Shown: positions 42,019-55,714 of the stretch, piece by piece
Layout of the letters: every line of letters starts with the position of its first letter
How positions within the stretch are numbered: position 1 is the first letter of the stretch
From: Lineus longissimus
Taxonomy: Eukaryota; Nemertea; Pilidiophora; Heteronemertea; Lineidae
Assembly (NCBI RefSeq): GCF_910592395.1
Contig: NC_088311.1
Location: forward strand, 10,172,501 to 10,236,500
DNA: 64,000 nucleotides
Direction of reading: 5' to 3'
Made by a program: the position numbers and the translations under genes
The notes under the pieces: generated by a model
The model's database searches: none
What the model saw: the letters and a program-made list of their open reading frames with translations, nothing else
Told to the model about the DNA's origin: nothing

Positions 42019-42424
42019 AAGTCAACTGGATGCTCGTGACCATCTCGCCCTTCTTCTCCAGTACGAGATGCAGTTTGGTGCATTTGTGGGCCGTACTGTT
42101 TACTTGATGTGTTAGAACTGTACCGGGTATTGTGGATATGTGGTTCACAGCATGGACAAGGAGGCGTAGTCTCCCAATACTCCACTCTCTGAAAGCAAGT
42201 TCCGCTTCAAGGAATATGTGACCGCCTTTCCTGAGGGTCAAGAGATGGTCGAGATAAAGCAGAAAGGGAAGGCTACGAAAGAACTACCGAAGGCCTCCCT
42301 AGCGCCAAAAAAGAACAGGTTGCCCCATGCTGCCCTCATGTTGGGCAAACCTGTCAGCCCTGGAGTCTTGAAGGCTCGAATCAGCCGTGCCATGAAGACG
42401 AAGGCACCCAAACAAAGAAGGTGA
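42019..42424 (+). pseudogene. DUF6729-like N-terminal block, third copy
   Basis: Reads LDARDHLALLLQYEMQFGAF, then VGRTVYLMC with a stop at the next Cys-region codon and another stop before SPNTPLSESKFRFKEYV. The frame is then open through KNRLPHAALMLGKPVSPGVL to TGA 42424. This block normally precedes the central domain at 41316-41894 but here follows it, so the locus is rearranged or two copies are interleaved. Confidence 0.55.
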
Positions 42425-42596
42425 ACACGGTTTTATATTAATCAAATAGTGTTTGAACAACTCTTATGGGCGGTTATTTCTGCAAAAATAGAGGTTGTCT
42501 CAAATAGACATTTTATGTCGTGTTATGACTCGAATAGACGTTTGGTGGCACTCGTTTTAACGGAGACGTACCTGAAATAAACATAGTGTGTCGTAT

Positions 42597-43080
42597 CTCA
42601 AATAGACATACACTCAAATAGGCGTTTGGTGGCGCTCGTATCTCAAATAAACATATATTGTCGTGTTTTCAGCTTTTGTTAATAACTCAAATAGACGTTT
42701 GGTGTCGCTTTTCAAATAGACATACACTCAAATAGACGTTTGGTGGCACTCGTATCTCAAATAAACATATATTGTCGTGTTTTCAGCTATTTGTGTATAA
42801 CTCAAATAGACGTTTGGTGTCGCTTTTCAAATAGACATACACTCAAATAGACGTTTGGTGGCGCTCGTATCTCAAATAAACATATATTGCCGTGTTTTCA
42901 GCTTTTTGTTCATAACTCAAATAGACGTTTGGTGTCGCTTTTCAAAAAGACATACACTCAAATACACGTTTGGTGGCGCTCGTATCTCAAATAAACATAT
43001 ATTGTCGTGTTTTCAGCTTTTTGTTCAAACTCAAATAGACGTTTGGTGTCGCTTTTCCGCAAAAATGGAAGTTCCCCAAA
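42597..43080. repeat. Tandem satellite, ~117-bp unit, about four copies
   Basis: Units contain CAAATAGACGTTTGGTG twice in different contexts (GGCACTCGTATCTCAAATAA and TCGCTTTTCAAATAGACATA), separated by TGTCGTGTTTTCAGC. Boundaries fall near 42604, 42715, 42831 and 42949. No ORF of interest. Confidence 0.8.
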
Positions 43081-43764
43081 TTGACGTTGTGTGGCGCTGG
43101 AATCAATTTTAACGACGGCAACAGCGATATTGACATTATCATTGCGGTAAGCGGCGGCGCTATTGCATGTATTGCATGTACATTTGATGTACTCGTTTCT
43201 CTCTTATTCTGCCAAAGCTAAATACACTGACAATCCAATTACAATTAAAACTAGAATTGTCAGTTGAGTCTTTGCAGACTCTGGGGTCTCCGCCTCATAT
43301 GCACACAGCCATGCATGTTGACAAAAACAAAACAAAAACATCGCACTTTCACTTCAGCGAAGCGATGGTTTATGTGTGAAATACGACTGATCAAGGCAAC
43401 ATAAAGTGTCCAGAAGGGAAGAACACATTCTTGAAACTCAGCTGCTTTAATTCACTGCCGTTTTTTCTTATTTCATAGCCCATAAACTCCAAATATTAGG
43501 TTTTATAGAAAAATGCTTCGATGGTGTAGACTAGTCCCTGGTCTTTATCCGTTACGTTCCTCCATATGTGCAGCCAATATGTAATACACATAACGCGGGG
43601 CACCAGTCATCGTGCCGGTATGGCGAGGTTTACTGGTTAAAAATCTACATGTATTGCGCTATGCATGCCCATAGCACTTTCGCGGCTGTTACCCAGATTG
43701 ACTTCTTAGTTCATGGACACCCTCGTTTTATCGATGTTTTGCAATGCATTGCCGTGTTCATGTA
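43081..43764. other. Spacer between satellite and foldback element
   Basis: No recognisable gene. ORF 43568-43879 extends into the foldback element and has no family match. Confidence 0.3.
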
Positions 43765-44669
43765 CACCCTTGTCGGAAAGTTTATGGACACCAGTTTTTG
43801 CACATTTTCTCAAAAACGGCTAATCCTATTGAACCCAAATATTCACCAATGGTGGAGAATCTTCCTGGCTATCGAATGACGTGATAGTTGATATCAGGAC
43901 CAATTGCATAACAAAGTTATTACATAATTTTGAGAGGCATCTATTTTTCACTTTTTGGTTGATTTTTTTTAAATCGAAGTATAAATCTTGCATCATACAG
44001 ATAACAATGCTAAGACTTTCTGTGAAGAAAGTATTTGAAAATATCATTTACTTTTCATGATATATCAAAATATCAAAATTTTGAGATTCTGAAAATTTTG
44101 AGATTTTTCTGATTTTTCGATATATCCTAGTAGTACCCATGTCCCCTGAATGAATGGTGATTTTTTTTCTGATTTTCAACTAAAGGAACATCTTGAAATT
44201 ATAATATGAAAATTTTCATACTACCAAGTATCCACCTTTTCTCAGCAATATTAGTTGCTAGCTGTGCTAAATTGGTGCCAATCATTATTTGGGTATGACT
44301 TCTCAATGATACAGTTGCAAAAAACCCAAAAATATCAAATTATCAAAATATCAAAATTTTGATATTTCGATATATCTCAAAACCGAAATGAGATTTATCC
44401 AAATTTTTTTCACAGAAAGTCTTAGCTATGTGCAATATATACTGTAGGTTAATTTGGTTTTGAAAAATTGATTAACAAAAAAGTAAAAAAAAGATCCCTC
44501 TCAAAATTATGTAATAACTTTGTTATGCAATTGGTCCTGATATCAACTATCACGTCATTCGATAGCCAAGAAGATTCTCCACCATTGGTGAAAATTTGGG
44601 TTCAATAGGATTAGCCGTTTTTGAGAAAATGTGCAAAAACTGGTGTCCATAAACTTTCCGACAAGGGTG
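43765..44669. mobile_element. 905-bp foldback element with TA-flanked ends (Tc1/mariner-like)
   Basis: Arms of about 275 bp (43765-44040 and 44395-44669) are inverted copies with small differences. Each end reads CACCCTTGTCGGAAAGTTTA and is flanked by TA (43763-43764 and 44670-44671), the target of Tc1/mariner elements. The centre is rich in ATATCAAAAT words. No transposase. Confidence 0.8.
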
Positions 44670-44901
44670 TACATATGAAGCTTTCACCTGGGGACGAGAG
44701 TTTGCTGGAATAATTTCTTGAGGAGAATAATACCCTAATACAAAAGTCTCAGCCGATGGCGGAGACTAATGAAATTGTATTAAGTCGAGATTTTCCTCAG
44801 ATACGAGCGCAAATAGCCATGTGCACTGCTTAGAGCAATAACAATAATATCGTTGTGGCAGATAAACCAATTCCAAACTTGCTCCAGAATTGCCGCACGC
44901 C

Positions 44902-44984
44902 AGCGCCACACAACGTCTATTTGGGGAACTTCCATTTTTGCGGTTACCGTATACACAAAAAGCTGAAAACACGACAATATATGT
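44902..44984 (-). repeat. Inverted fragment of the 117-bp satellite
   Basis: Reverse complement of the last satellite unit (about 42998-43100), including GGTTACC variation and TTTTCAGC/ACATATATTGTCGT words. Together with the array at 42597 it brackets the foldback element in inverted orientation. Confidence 0.65.
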
Positions 44985-45599
44985 CCATCAACTGCTTCAA
45001 AACTATTTGACCAACTGATAAAACCCATATGCACCTATGGAGCTGAAATCTGGGGCCCTGAGACTTTCTTTAAAATGGGCCAATCCCCATGGGATGCCAT
45101 GTTTGGTAAAAAATTGGATCTTTCTCCTATAGAAAAACTTGATATGTTATTTAATAAATTCACCCTTGGGGTGTCAAGACGTTCCCCTAACCTTGCAGTT
45201 AGAGGAGAACTAGGTCGCTTTCCAATTTTCATTTCCATTGCTATGGCTACTCTTAAATATTATATTCATGTACAGCAATCTGCCAATGACTTTCCATTGC
45301 TTTCCCACGCACTGAATGAGTCTAAAGAAATAGATCGGAAAAACACCTTTTCCTGGTATTCCTTTGCTAGAAAACTATCTCATCAACTGGGATCCAGTCT
45401 TGACAAATGTAATGTCAAAATCATCAAGTTCAAATTAAGACAAAAATTTGTAGTCTATTGGAAATCTAAAATGGTGGAAACCCAAAAGGATGGAGGCAAA
45501 TTGCTCCTTTATTCCAACATTAAGAGCCACTTCCCAATGGAAGATTATCTAATGAAATTGAAAGAGGACGCTATTCACGCCCCAAACCCCCAGAGATGA
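44985..45599 (+). pseudogene. LINE reverse-transcriptase C-terminal remnant
   Basis: The frame is open from 44988 to TGA 45599. It reads KLFDQLIKPICTYGAEIWGP, the thumb-region block that follows the RT domain in many non-LTR elements (YGSEIWG-type), then a segment with KFTLGVSRRSPNLAVRGELG and FPIFISIAMATLKYY. The RT catalytic domain and the endonuclease are missing, consistent with a 5'-truncated insertion. No poly-A tail or target duplication was identified. Confidence 0.7.
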
Positions 45600-45635
45600 A
45601 AGATTTTGTAACTTTTGTAAAAATGATTTAAATCA

Positions 45636-45741
45636 AAACATTGCAATATTATGGCAGGATCTTTTGTCCATCAATCGATCCTGGTACACCTGAGGAGTGG
45701 TTGGCTGTCAAGAAAGCAACAAGGGGAATCAAAAGAAATTA
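45636..45741 (+). pseudogene. DUF6729-like C-terminal end fragment
   Basis: Encodes QYYGRIFCPSIDPGTPEEWL then AVKKATRGIKRN and TAA (45739-45741), matching the end of the gene at 17373-19096 (QYYGKYLCPSSDPGTAEEWL). It is probably the displaced 3' end of the locus at 40682, separated by satellite, foldback and LINE insertions. Confidence 0.65.
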
Positions 45742-45783
45742 ACCTATGTGAAAAAACTTGAACCACTGTGAAAAAACTTGAAA

Positions 45784-46230
45784 TAAAATGGTCCAGGGAC
45801 CACATGCTCACCTCGGGTAATGTTAATGCATGTCATAGGCAGTGGATATGGGGAGATACATGTCCACACAAGTTTAGAACCATCTAGCTCAAATAGAATC
45901 GCGACGTGCCACCTATCGGTGATTTAGCAAACTTTTACCTTTGTGACCTTGAAAAGTAGGTCAAATCAACAAATCGGGTGATATGTCATTTAACCTTATT
46001 AAATACACGCACCATAAAAATTTCCAATTTCCAAGACGCCGCCTGGAGGCCAGAAAATAGGTCTTATCGCGAAAAAGAAAAATATGTCTGCGCATATTGC
46101 CCAAAGCTACCATTACACCAAGTTTTAGCCATCTAGCCCTAGCAGTGACAAACGTGCTCTGTTAACGGATGACAAATGCCAGGGTATTGTATAAGCGCCC
46201 CAGAGGTGCAGGTAGTATATCGTTTTTAAG
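45784..46230 (+). repeat. Divergent third copy of the 1.1-kb repeat family
   Basis: Starts ATGGTCCAGGGACCACATGCTCACCTC, compare AATGGCCAGGGCCATTGTGCTCACCTC at 770. Contains one TGTGACCTTGAAAAGTAGGTCAAATC block (45941-45966), a 'cctggaggcc' block and a 3' 'ctctgttaacggatgac' tail. Internally deleted relative to the other two. Confidence 0.65.
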
Positions 46231-46515
46231 GTGATTTTCGTGGAATCTAACTCTTCTCTGTTTCAAGCTAACCGGTTATCGGAAATGTTTTAAAATTTAA
46301 TTAAAAATATTCGGCAGTTACTTAAAGGGTTAAGATTAGCATCTATCACTTCTAAGAGTGTAAATAATTGAGAGGTTTCACTATATTTACAATAACAAGA
46401 TACACGAAAAGGATTCACTATCAATACAGGCCTCTTGGTGATGACACATCCTCGAATTCCTCTGGCCTTTCCCATTCGGCAGTCTTCCAGTTGTGTGGAC
46501 ACTTACAGTCTTATA

Positions 46516-49572
<3,057 letters not shown>

Positions 49573-51159
49573 CTGAAAGATATTATGATCTCTTTAATTT
49601 ATAGGTTTGATCAAAACAAATCAAACGCGCTCACTCAAAAACATGTCAGAAGGCCTATGGTAAGGCTTTGTTTACTGCTTGCTGTTTGTTGTGGTCAGCA
49701 GTGGCTTCCTCCGCCAGGTATAAGGTTGTCTATCTATGTTAGACCCCACATTCAGATATGATCTGGAGGAGCCTCATAGCCTGGTGGTTAACACTGCTGG
49801 CTACCACGCAATAGGCCCTTTGCCAGATGCGCCAGTACCACCTAGGGTCAGCCAAACAAACTACCTTTACAATAGGTTTTACGGTCAATGACGCCAGACA
49901 ATCAGCATCTTTTACCGTGAAGATCGATTGTAAAGATAGTTTGTTGGGTCAACCCTAGGTGGTACTGGTGTATCCGGCAAAGGGTCTGTGCTTATCTGTA
50001 AGGGCCCGGGGAGAACCCAGGGCCAGGATTTTATTTCTAGATTAACCGGCGTGGCTTTCAACTTCAAGTAACTTAAATTCCTGGCTCTCCACAACTCGTA
50101 CACTAACGTATGAAATACTCGAGGGTCTGTTGGGGGGGTCTGTCAGATGAGACTAAAAAGCTGTGGTCCCTTTTACCCGAGTGTCTATAATAATACGCCA
50201 GGGCAAGTAAACGATCCCACATAGGTACACAGTATCCTAACACCATACCGCCGGCAAAAATCCAATAATAGGGCGACAACACCAGCAATGATACGATATG
50301 ATCACTCACAAAGAATAAAGTGACTTGGGCCTAACTACAGAATGGCCGGGACAGTAGTAGCTCTGTACATTATGTACACCCTGTTTCTCTGTACATTATG
50401 TACACAATTCCTATCATTTAGCACAGAGTCAGAGTGTCCCATGATTCTGGAGCAAGTTGCTCCCTGGACCCTTTCGTTGTCATGAGCATATATAGTATAC
50501 CATGTGCTTCCTGGGCCAATGTATTGAGTGCATCCTCCATAACGATCTTTGAATATGTACTACATTACAACATCGAGAAATTTGATATGTCACAAAGTTT
50601 ATGAAGGGCAAATTATTATGTTTTTGAGACGGATTTAAAAAAAATTTCCCACGTGGTATTTTTTCCTTCTCATGAATATAAACCGAATTGACCAATTCCG
50701 CATCGGCCGTAGCAGTGGCGCTTCGAAACGACGAGACTGTCTTTAATTAAAAAGGGGGTTCCGAGAGGGGTCCCTCGGCGCACTCGCTAGTTGCACAACG
50801 TTTTGCCCCTCACCCCCCCCCCCTCCACACACACAGCACAGGCACAAGCACTTACCAAATTATAGGACAACGCCAAACTGTAGAGAAAGTTAGGGGTGGG
50901 TATCCTGAGATCAGCCTGGACTTTTTTACTCCTCCGTCGTATACAAAATATCGAGAGGCGGAGTATAGAAAACAACTGATGCCAGGATGAGGGTAGGCGC
51001 GATGTTCGACTTGGGAGATGTGAGGGCCCTCTCAGTTTTAGCGCGAGGGCATCCTCAGCACCAACAAGCTGATGTGTGCGAGGGGAGGAGCATACAACTG
51101 ACTCTGGTGTTCTAGGACGGGGATTGCTACATATATATAGCCTTGCCTTAAACTTACCA
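49573..51159. other. Non-coding stretch upstream of the visible JMJD7 exons
   Basis: Includes the foldback at 49816-49984 and tandem CTGTACATTATGTACAC words (50362-50404). The minus strand should hold the first JMJD7 exon here or further right; I could not identify it. Confidence 0.4.
49816..49984. repeat. Foldback repeat with ~58-bp arms
   Basis: CCCTTTGCCAGATGCGCCAG...TTTACAAT (49816-49873) is inverted at 49927-49984 with a few mismatches. Spacer about 53 bp. Possibly a MITE; no clear target duplication. Confidence 0.7.
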
Positions 51160-51700
51160 ACAGCCTTGTCTCGAACTCACCTCCAGTCTGGTCTTCAACA
51201 TGCCATCAGCCTTGTCTTCAACTCACCTCCAGCCTGGTCAGCAACTCACCTCCAGCCTTGTTTCAACTCACCTCCAGCCGTGTCTCGAACTCACCATCAA
51301 CCTGGTCTCGAGAACTCACCTCCATTCTTGTCTTGAACTCCCTCACCATCAGCCTTGTCCTCGAACTCACCTCCAGCCTTGTCTTCAACACACCATCAGC
51401 CTTGTCTTCAACTCACCTCCAGCCTTGTTTTCAACTCACCTCCAGCCGTGTCTCGAACTCACCATCAGCCTTGTCTCGAACTCACCTCCAGCCTTGTCTT
51501 CAACAAACCATCAGTCTTGTCTTCAACTCACCTCCAGCTTTGTCTGCAACTCACCTCCGGCGTTGTCTTCAGCTCACCTCCAGCTTTGTTTTCAACTCAC
51601 CTCCAGGCATGTCTCGAACTCACCATCAACCTTGTCTCGAACTCACCTCCAGACGTCGACTTGTCTTCAACTCACCTCCAGCGTTGTCTGATCGCGACCT
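51160..51700 (-). repeat. 23-bp minisatellite resembling an array of 5' splice sites
   Basis: About 23 units of the type CCTTGTCTTCAACTCACCTCCAG with TCTCGAACTCACC and CATCAG variants. On the minus strand each CTCACCTCCAG unit reads CTGGAGGTGAG, with G|GTGAGT close to the metazoan 5' splice consensus. The period is not a multiple of three and the array is open in all three plus frames, so the long ORFs over it are not evidence of coding. Confidence 0.85.
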
Positions 51701-51989
51701 TAGCTGAAATCTCAGTTTTCTCTTCCGCTCATCTCCAGAATGCTTTTGACATTTACTTCTAGTATTGACATTTGTGGTAGTAATCTTATCAGCAGCTACA
51801 ACTTATCACCAGAAATGATATTCTCATTTCTGACGAAAAAAAGGGGATGGAGCCCGGGCTATAATCATATTTCGTTTCCTTTAAGTATTAATGTTTGTGC
51901 CGTATATATTATTTTGAATAAATGTTTTCAATGTTTACTCTTTTGATCGGCATAATCAATAGCTCCCAGCAGTGGAGGAGTCCATGACG

Positions 51990-51997
51990 TCACAATA
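51990..51997. promoter_or_regulatory. CRE-type palindrome TGACGTCA
   Basis: Perfect TGACGTCA about 140 bp upstream of the profilin ATG, a plausible CREB/ATF site. Position suits a promoter; function is inferred. Confidence 0.35.
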
Positions 51998-52136
51998 TGC
52001 ACAACCGTGACAAGATTTGGCTGTCGTCTGCTAGTCTTCTCAACGAACACATGGTTTCGTCTAAAGCGGGATTACCACTTGAACACATATCTTCATGGGA
52101 TTCTCGTGATTTTCGGCGTTACCAATGCGTTTCGGG

Positions 52137-52535
52137 ATGACGGGGGTCGTGAATTGGCAGGAATTTCTTGATACACAGCTGTTATCAACGGGCTGCGTTT
52201 CAAAAGCAGCCATCTTCAGCCAACGGGGACAGAAATGGGCAGCTTCGCGAGGCTTTGAGGTCACACCCCAAGAAGCCCAATGCCTTGCCAGTGCCTTCTG
52301 GGATCCTACAGAACTCCATAAGTGTGGAAATAAATTTCATTTAAATCAAAAGATTTATTATGCTATAAAGACAAATGGCGATTATTTGTTAGGACGGACA
52401 GGTTCACAAGGATGCGCTATCAGTCGCGGAAGGCGATGTGTTGTGATTGGGATTCACGAGGATAGTGCGCACGCTGTAGGATGTATGAATGTGGTCACCA
52501 GGGTGGCGGATTACCTCAGGAACGAAAACTTCTGA
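52137..52535 (+). CDS. Profilin, intronless ORF
   Basis: 132 residues from ATG 52137 (MTGVVNWQEFLDTQLL); an in-frame ATG at 52125 would add four. Profilin features are the N-terminal helix NWQEFLDTQLL, GCVSKAAIFSQRGQKWAAS (core strands), FEVTPQEAQCLASAF, KFHLNQKIYYAI, GRTGSQGCAISRGRRCVVIG and the C-terminal amphipathic helix CMNVVTRVADYL. It would bind actin monomers and poly-proline proteins in the cytosol. The length fits animal profilins (about 125-140). No intron interrupts it, while many animal profilin genes have introns, so a retrocopy is possible; I see no poly-A tract or target duplication. The frame is intact. Confidence 0.85.
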   Translation: MTGVVNWQEFLDTQLLSTGCVSKAAIFSQRGQKWAASRGFEVTPQEAQCLASAFWDPTELHKCGNKFHLNQKIYYAIKTNGDYLLGRTGSQGCAISRGRRCVVIGIHEDSAHAVGCMNVVTRVADYLRNENF

Positions 52536-54869
52536 AAGTATGTCTCCAATCATGGGGATTAACTTAGCTAGGATTTGTCGTAAACTGTGCCATATCAGTC
52601 TAAGATGACGTCCTTTAGTCTAAGATGATGCCGGAATCGTGTTCTCCAAGTGTCTTTGGAAACATGGAGACCTTTGTTGAGACACTACACATTGATGGCG
52701 TCCACAGATTTTCGTGGAAAATGGAGGCTCAAAAAGAAAGACACTGACATAACCAGTGATTTTCAATATTATATACTCCGCCTCTCGATATTTCAAACGA
52801 GGTATAGGAGTATCAAAAACCTGATCTCAGGATGAACGACCAATGCCCCTCGCGTCACTGGCTCCTGGCGCATCCTCTCAGTGATGATTGCTCCCTGTTT
52901 CGAAGAGAAATGAATGATTGTTTGGAAGAACGTCTGCTCCCTTTATTGATGAGCGACAATGATTGTTTGGGAGATCGACGAGATCAGTGATGGTGTGACA
53001 GTCTCCAGGGTCAACCTGCACTCTTATGGTTTAAGACTCCCTTTTAATGAGGAGTTGGGAACGTAACTGTGATCAGCAAGGGAATCATATCTAGATTTCT
53101 CTTCCTCATCATCAAACTCAGAGTGTCATCAGCTGTCATTGGCTGACATATGTGCCCAATGTGGTATAGAGTTGCAACATTTGTATCCTGCAAAATAATA
53201 TTGATACAGCTCCCTGAATTCATTAGTTTGTTACGAATTACGAATGTAATGCTGTTTGCTTGTAGAAAACCTGATAATTCGATAAATCAAGGACCGTGTT
53301 ATCGCTAATGGCTAATGGAGTTTGATCGTTAATGGAAGTTCGAAAGAGAAGGCGAGATCGATACTCTGGCTTGTTGAGATAATGTCGAGCGAAAGGCGAT
53401 TGACTGACTCCAGTATGACTGGGCGATGGGTAAGGGGTATGGTTTTTGAATGAACCTGCCAATAATGGGGTTCAGTGAAGCCTGAGGTTGAACCCCAGGA
53501 CTTGGACAATGTGAGCTTTAACCATTGCTTGGGGTATACTTGTCACATCCTCAGGGTCGGCAACTGCTGTATTAAATGTCCCTCTTGGTCGTGTACCTCT
53601 CTAATGTGTTTTGCCATGTCATGTCCATGAAACTCCAAATCCGTTTTTCTTTAAATCTCATGAAAAAACTAAGACAAATACAACGAACATGTCTATAAAA
53701 CATTGTCCATGGTTTTCCCATGGGTGATAATCGTGCAATCGTGGACGATCTAACACCACGCTGGACATCTACAAGCTTACTAGTAATCTGATCTTGGAGG
53801 GCTTTAAGCCAAGACATTGACTTTATCTTAACCATTTAAACCCGATCCATTTAAAACCACTCAAGACATTTGATTTAAGAAAGACCCAACCTGACTACTA
53901 CTGTTGTCGTTGGCAATGAAGTAAAGAAAACTATGTATAGGTCAGGCTAGGTCAACAAGACTAATATTTGCATAGGCCTACAACATGACCCGTAGAAAAG
54001 ACACAAGGATTAAAATCCACATACTGAATAAATCTCATGGGTAAACAAGATGAAGTTTGTCTTATTTTTATACAGTGTGTCCCACCAAACGAACGGACGA
54101 ATTTTATTTTGTCTTCAATTAGCATTATCTTGCGAACCAGTCAATATTTGAAACTCAATATTTGATTCACGAGTGGCCAAATTAAGTCTTTCAGAAACTC
54201 TAATCATTGACATAATATTTTCCAATTGGACGACGGTCGTCGTTTTCGTCAAGACGCCAAGGGTAACTATTTGCGTTGCGAAAGATTTTGAGACGGGACA
54301 TGCTGAACTTCAGTGCCTTTCACTGCATGGATTCTTACCTCCCTTATGATCGTACAGTGAATGCCGAAATCAGGTTTCCCTGAAAAGCGAAAATATCAAT
54401 CTCCCCTCTGAAATGCGGGGAGGGGAGGAGCATGCAATTGACCCTGAAATGCGAGGATGGGGACAGGCCTATATCATCCAATGCAAACAAAAAGGCACTT
54501 TCTGGTTGTCATGTTTGGTGAAAAAAGAAAAAAATACCCCCTTTCTGTTTAAAAGAGCACTACTTGGAGCAATATGTCTGTCAACAGACGACTTTAGCTG
54601 TTCTATATTTATGATGGCCCGTCTACAGTTCTGCATTAGAATAATGGTCATACCATGGTAAGCTGTATTTTCAATGATTGATCATGAGTAAGATATGCAA
54701 GAAGATTTCGTAAATCTTCTCAGAAATTTATTCATTATTCATCATGCAGGTACACTCCGGACGCAGCGGACCGGCCTCGTCCCTCACCCTAACAATATGA
54801 ATAGGATGACGAAATAGAATTGAAATAATGTTGTAAAATCAAAGGCAGAATATCAGTATGAAAACGTAC
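52536..54869. other. Intergenic, no gene seen
   Basis: Several short open frames on both strands without family resemblance. Scattered CTCCGCCTCTCGATAT words (52769, inverted at 50945) mark diverged copies of the satellite-related sequence 'tatcgagagggggag' at 56142. Confidence 0.3.
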
Positions 54870-54976
54870 TGTAATTCAACCACGGATATGAAGTCGGAAG
54901 GGTGCGCAACCTCTCTATTATCTCCAAACAGACATTTCTCCTTCAAGCTGCATAGAAAAACTTCAATATCCTGAAA
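54870..54976 (-). CDS. Possible isolated exon of an unknown gene
   Basis: Bounded on the minus strand by TTCCATTTCAG| and |GTACGT. Encodes DIEVFLCSLKEKCLFGDNRE then VAHPSDFISVVEL. I do not recognise it. Its phase does not join to the first visible JMJD7 exon. Could be an exon of an upstream gene or a chance open frame. Confidence 0.3.
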
Positions 54977-55714
54977 TGGAAATACATACATATATATAAA
55001 CCATAAGCATGTGTATAAACATATGCATAAACCACAAATCCCTATTTTACCATTGCATTTATTTGAAAAGGTGTTCATATCATTGTCGTACAAACATTTT
55101 GACATTAGAAACACGAAGCTTTTAGACGAATTTGATATAATGAAATGACCTTTACTTTGTGCAATTGAACCTGGGCGGTATCTATTGGAACCAAACTGAA
55201 AAGCCCATTCAAACCCGCGCGCGTCTCAATTGATATCTTTAGCGTGTTTGGACTTTATCCGAACTTCACTTTTCAAATTGAAGTCGCATGGACAGAAAAG
55301 AAATCATACTTTCAAAATGTAAATCATTCAACAGTGGAAAAATATTCTCGAATAGCTATAGAGGGTCACTTCATAGTATCCCGTGAATTAACAGGTTCAT
55401 CAGATTCGGAGATAGGTCACAAGATAGGCTTGAGAGCCCAGAAACCGTTCTAAATAATGTAGAGAAGCATGAATCATTTATGAAATCATTATCAGGTCAA
55501 GGGCGCAGGTTCTACTTTTAGAGACGGTTTTTTAATTTCAAGATCGTCTTTAAAAGAGCCTGTCCCGAGAGTCTGCCCGAATGACCATCTTTGGTTGAGA
55601 CACTGACTCTCATTGGTTGAGACTCTGTCCTGGTGATCCTTGGTGGTGACTTTGTCCTTATTACCCTTCTTAGATTTGGTTCTGAATCCATACCTGTATC
55701 TGGTTAACTATACA
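54977..55714. other. Intergenic, no gene seen
   Basis: Spacer before the satellite. AATTTCAAGATCGTCTTTAA (55531) resembles AATTTCAAGACTGTCTTTAA (47598), indicating a short dispersed repeat. Confidence 0.3.

Noticed and set aside
42597-43080. CRISPR-like array from evenly spaced CAAATAGACGTTTGGTG words
   Set aside because: Spacers are also repeated, as in a satellite, and the DNA is clearly animal nuclear sequence.
51076-51762. Four overlapping ORFs of 86-163 codons over the minisatellite
   Set aside because: A 23-bp period makes all three frames open; the peptides are the same repeat read three ways.
54839-55114. Full 91-codon minus-strand ORF as a gene
   Set aside because: Only the segment between the splice-like sites looks coding; the rest is intron-like low-complexity sequence.
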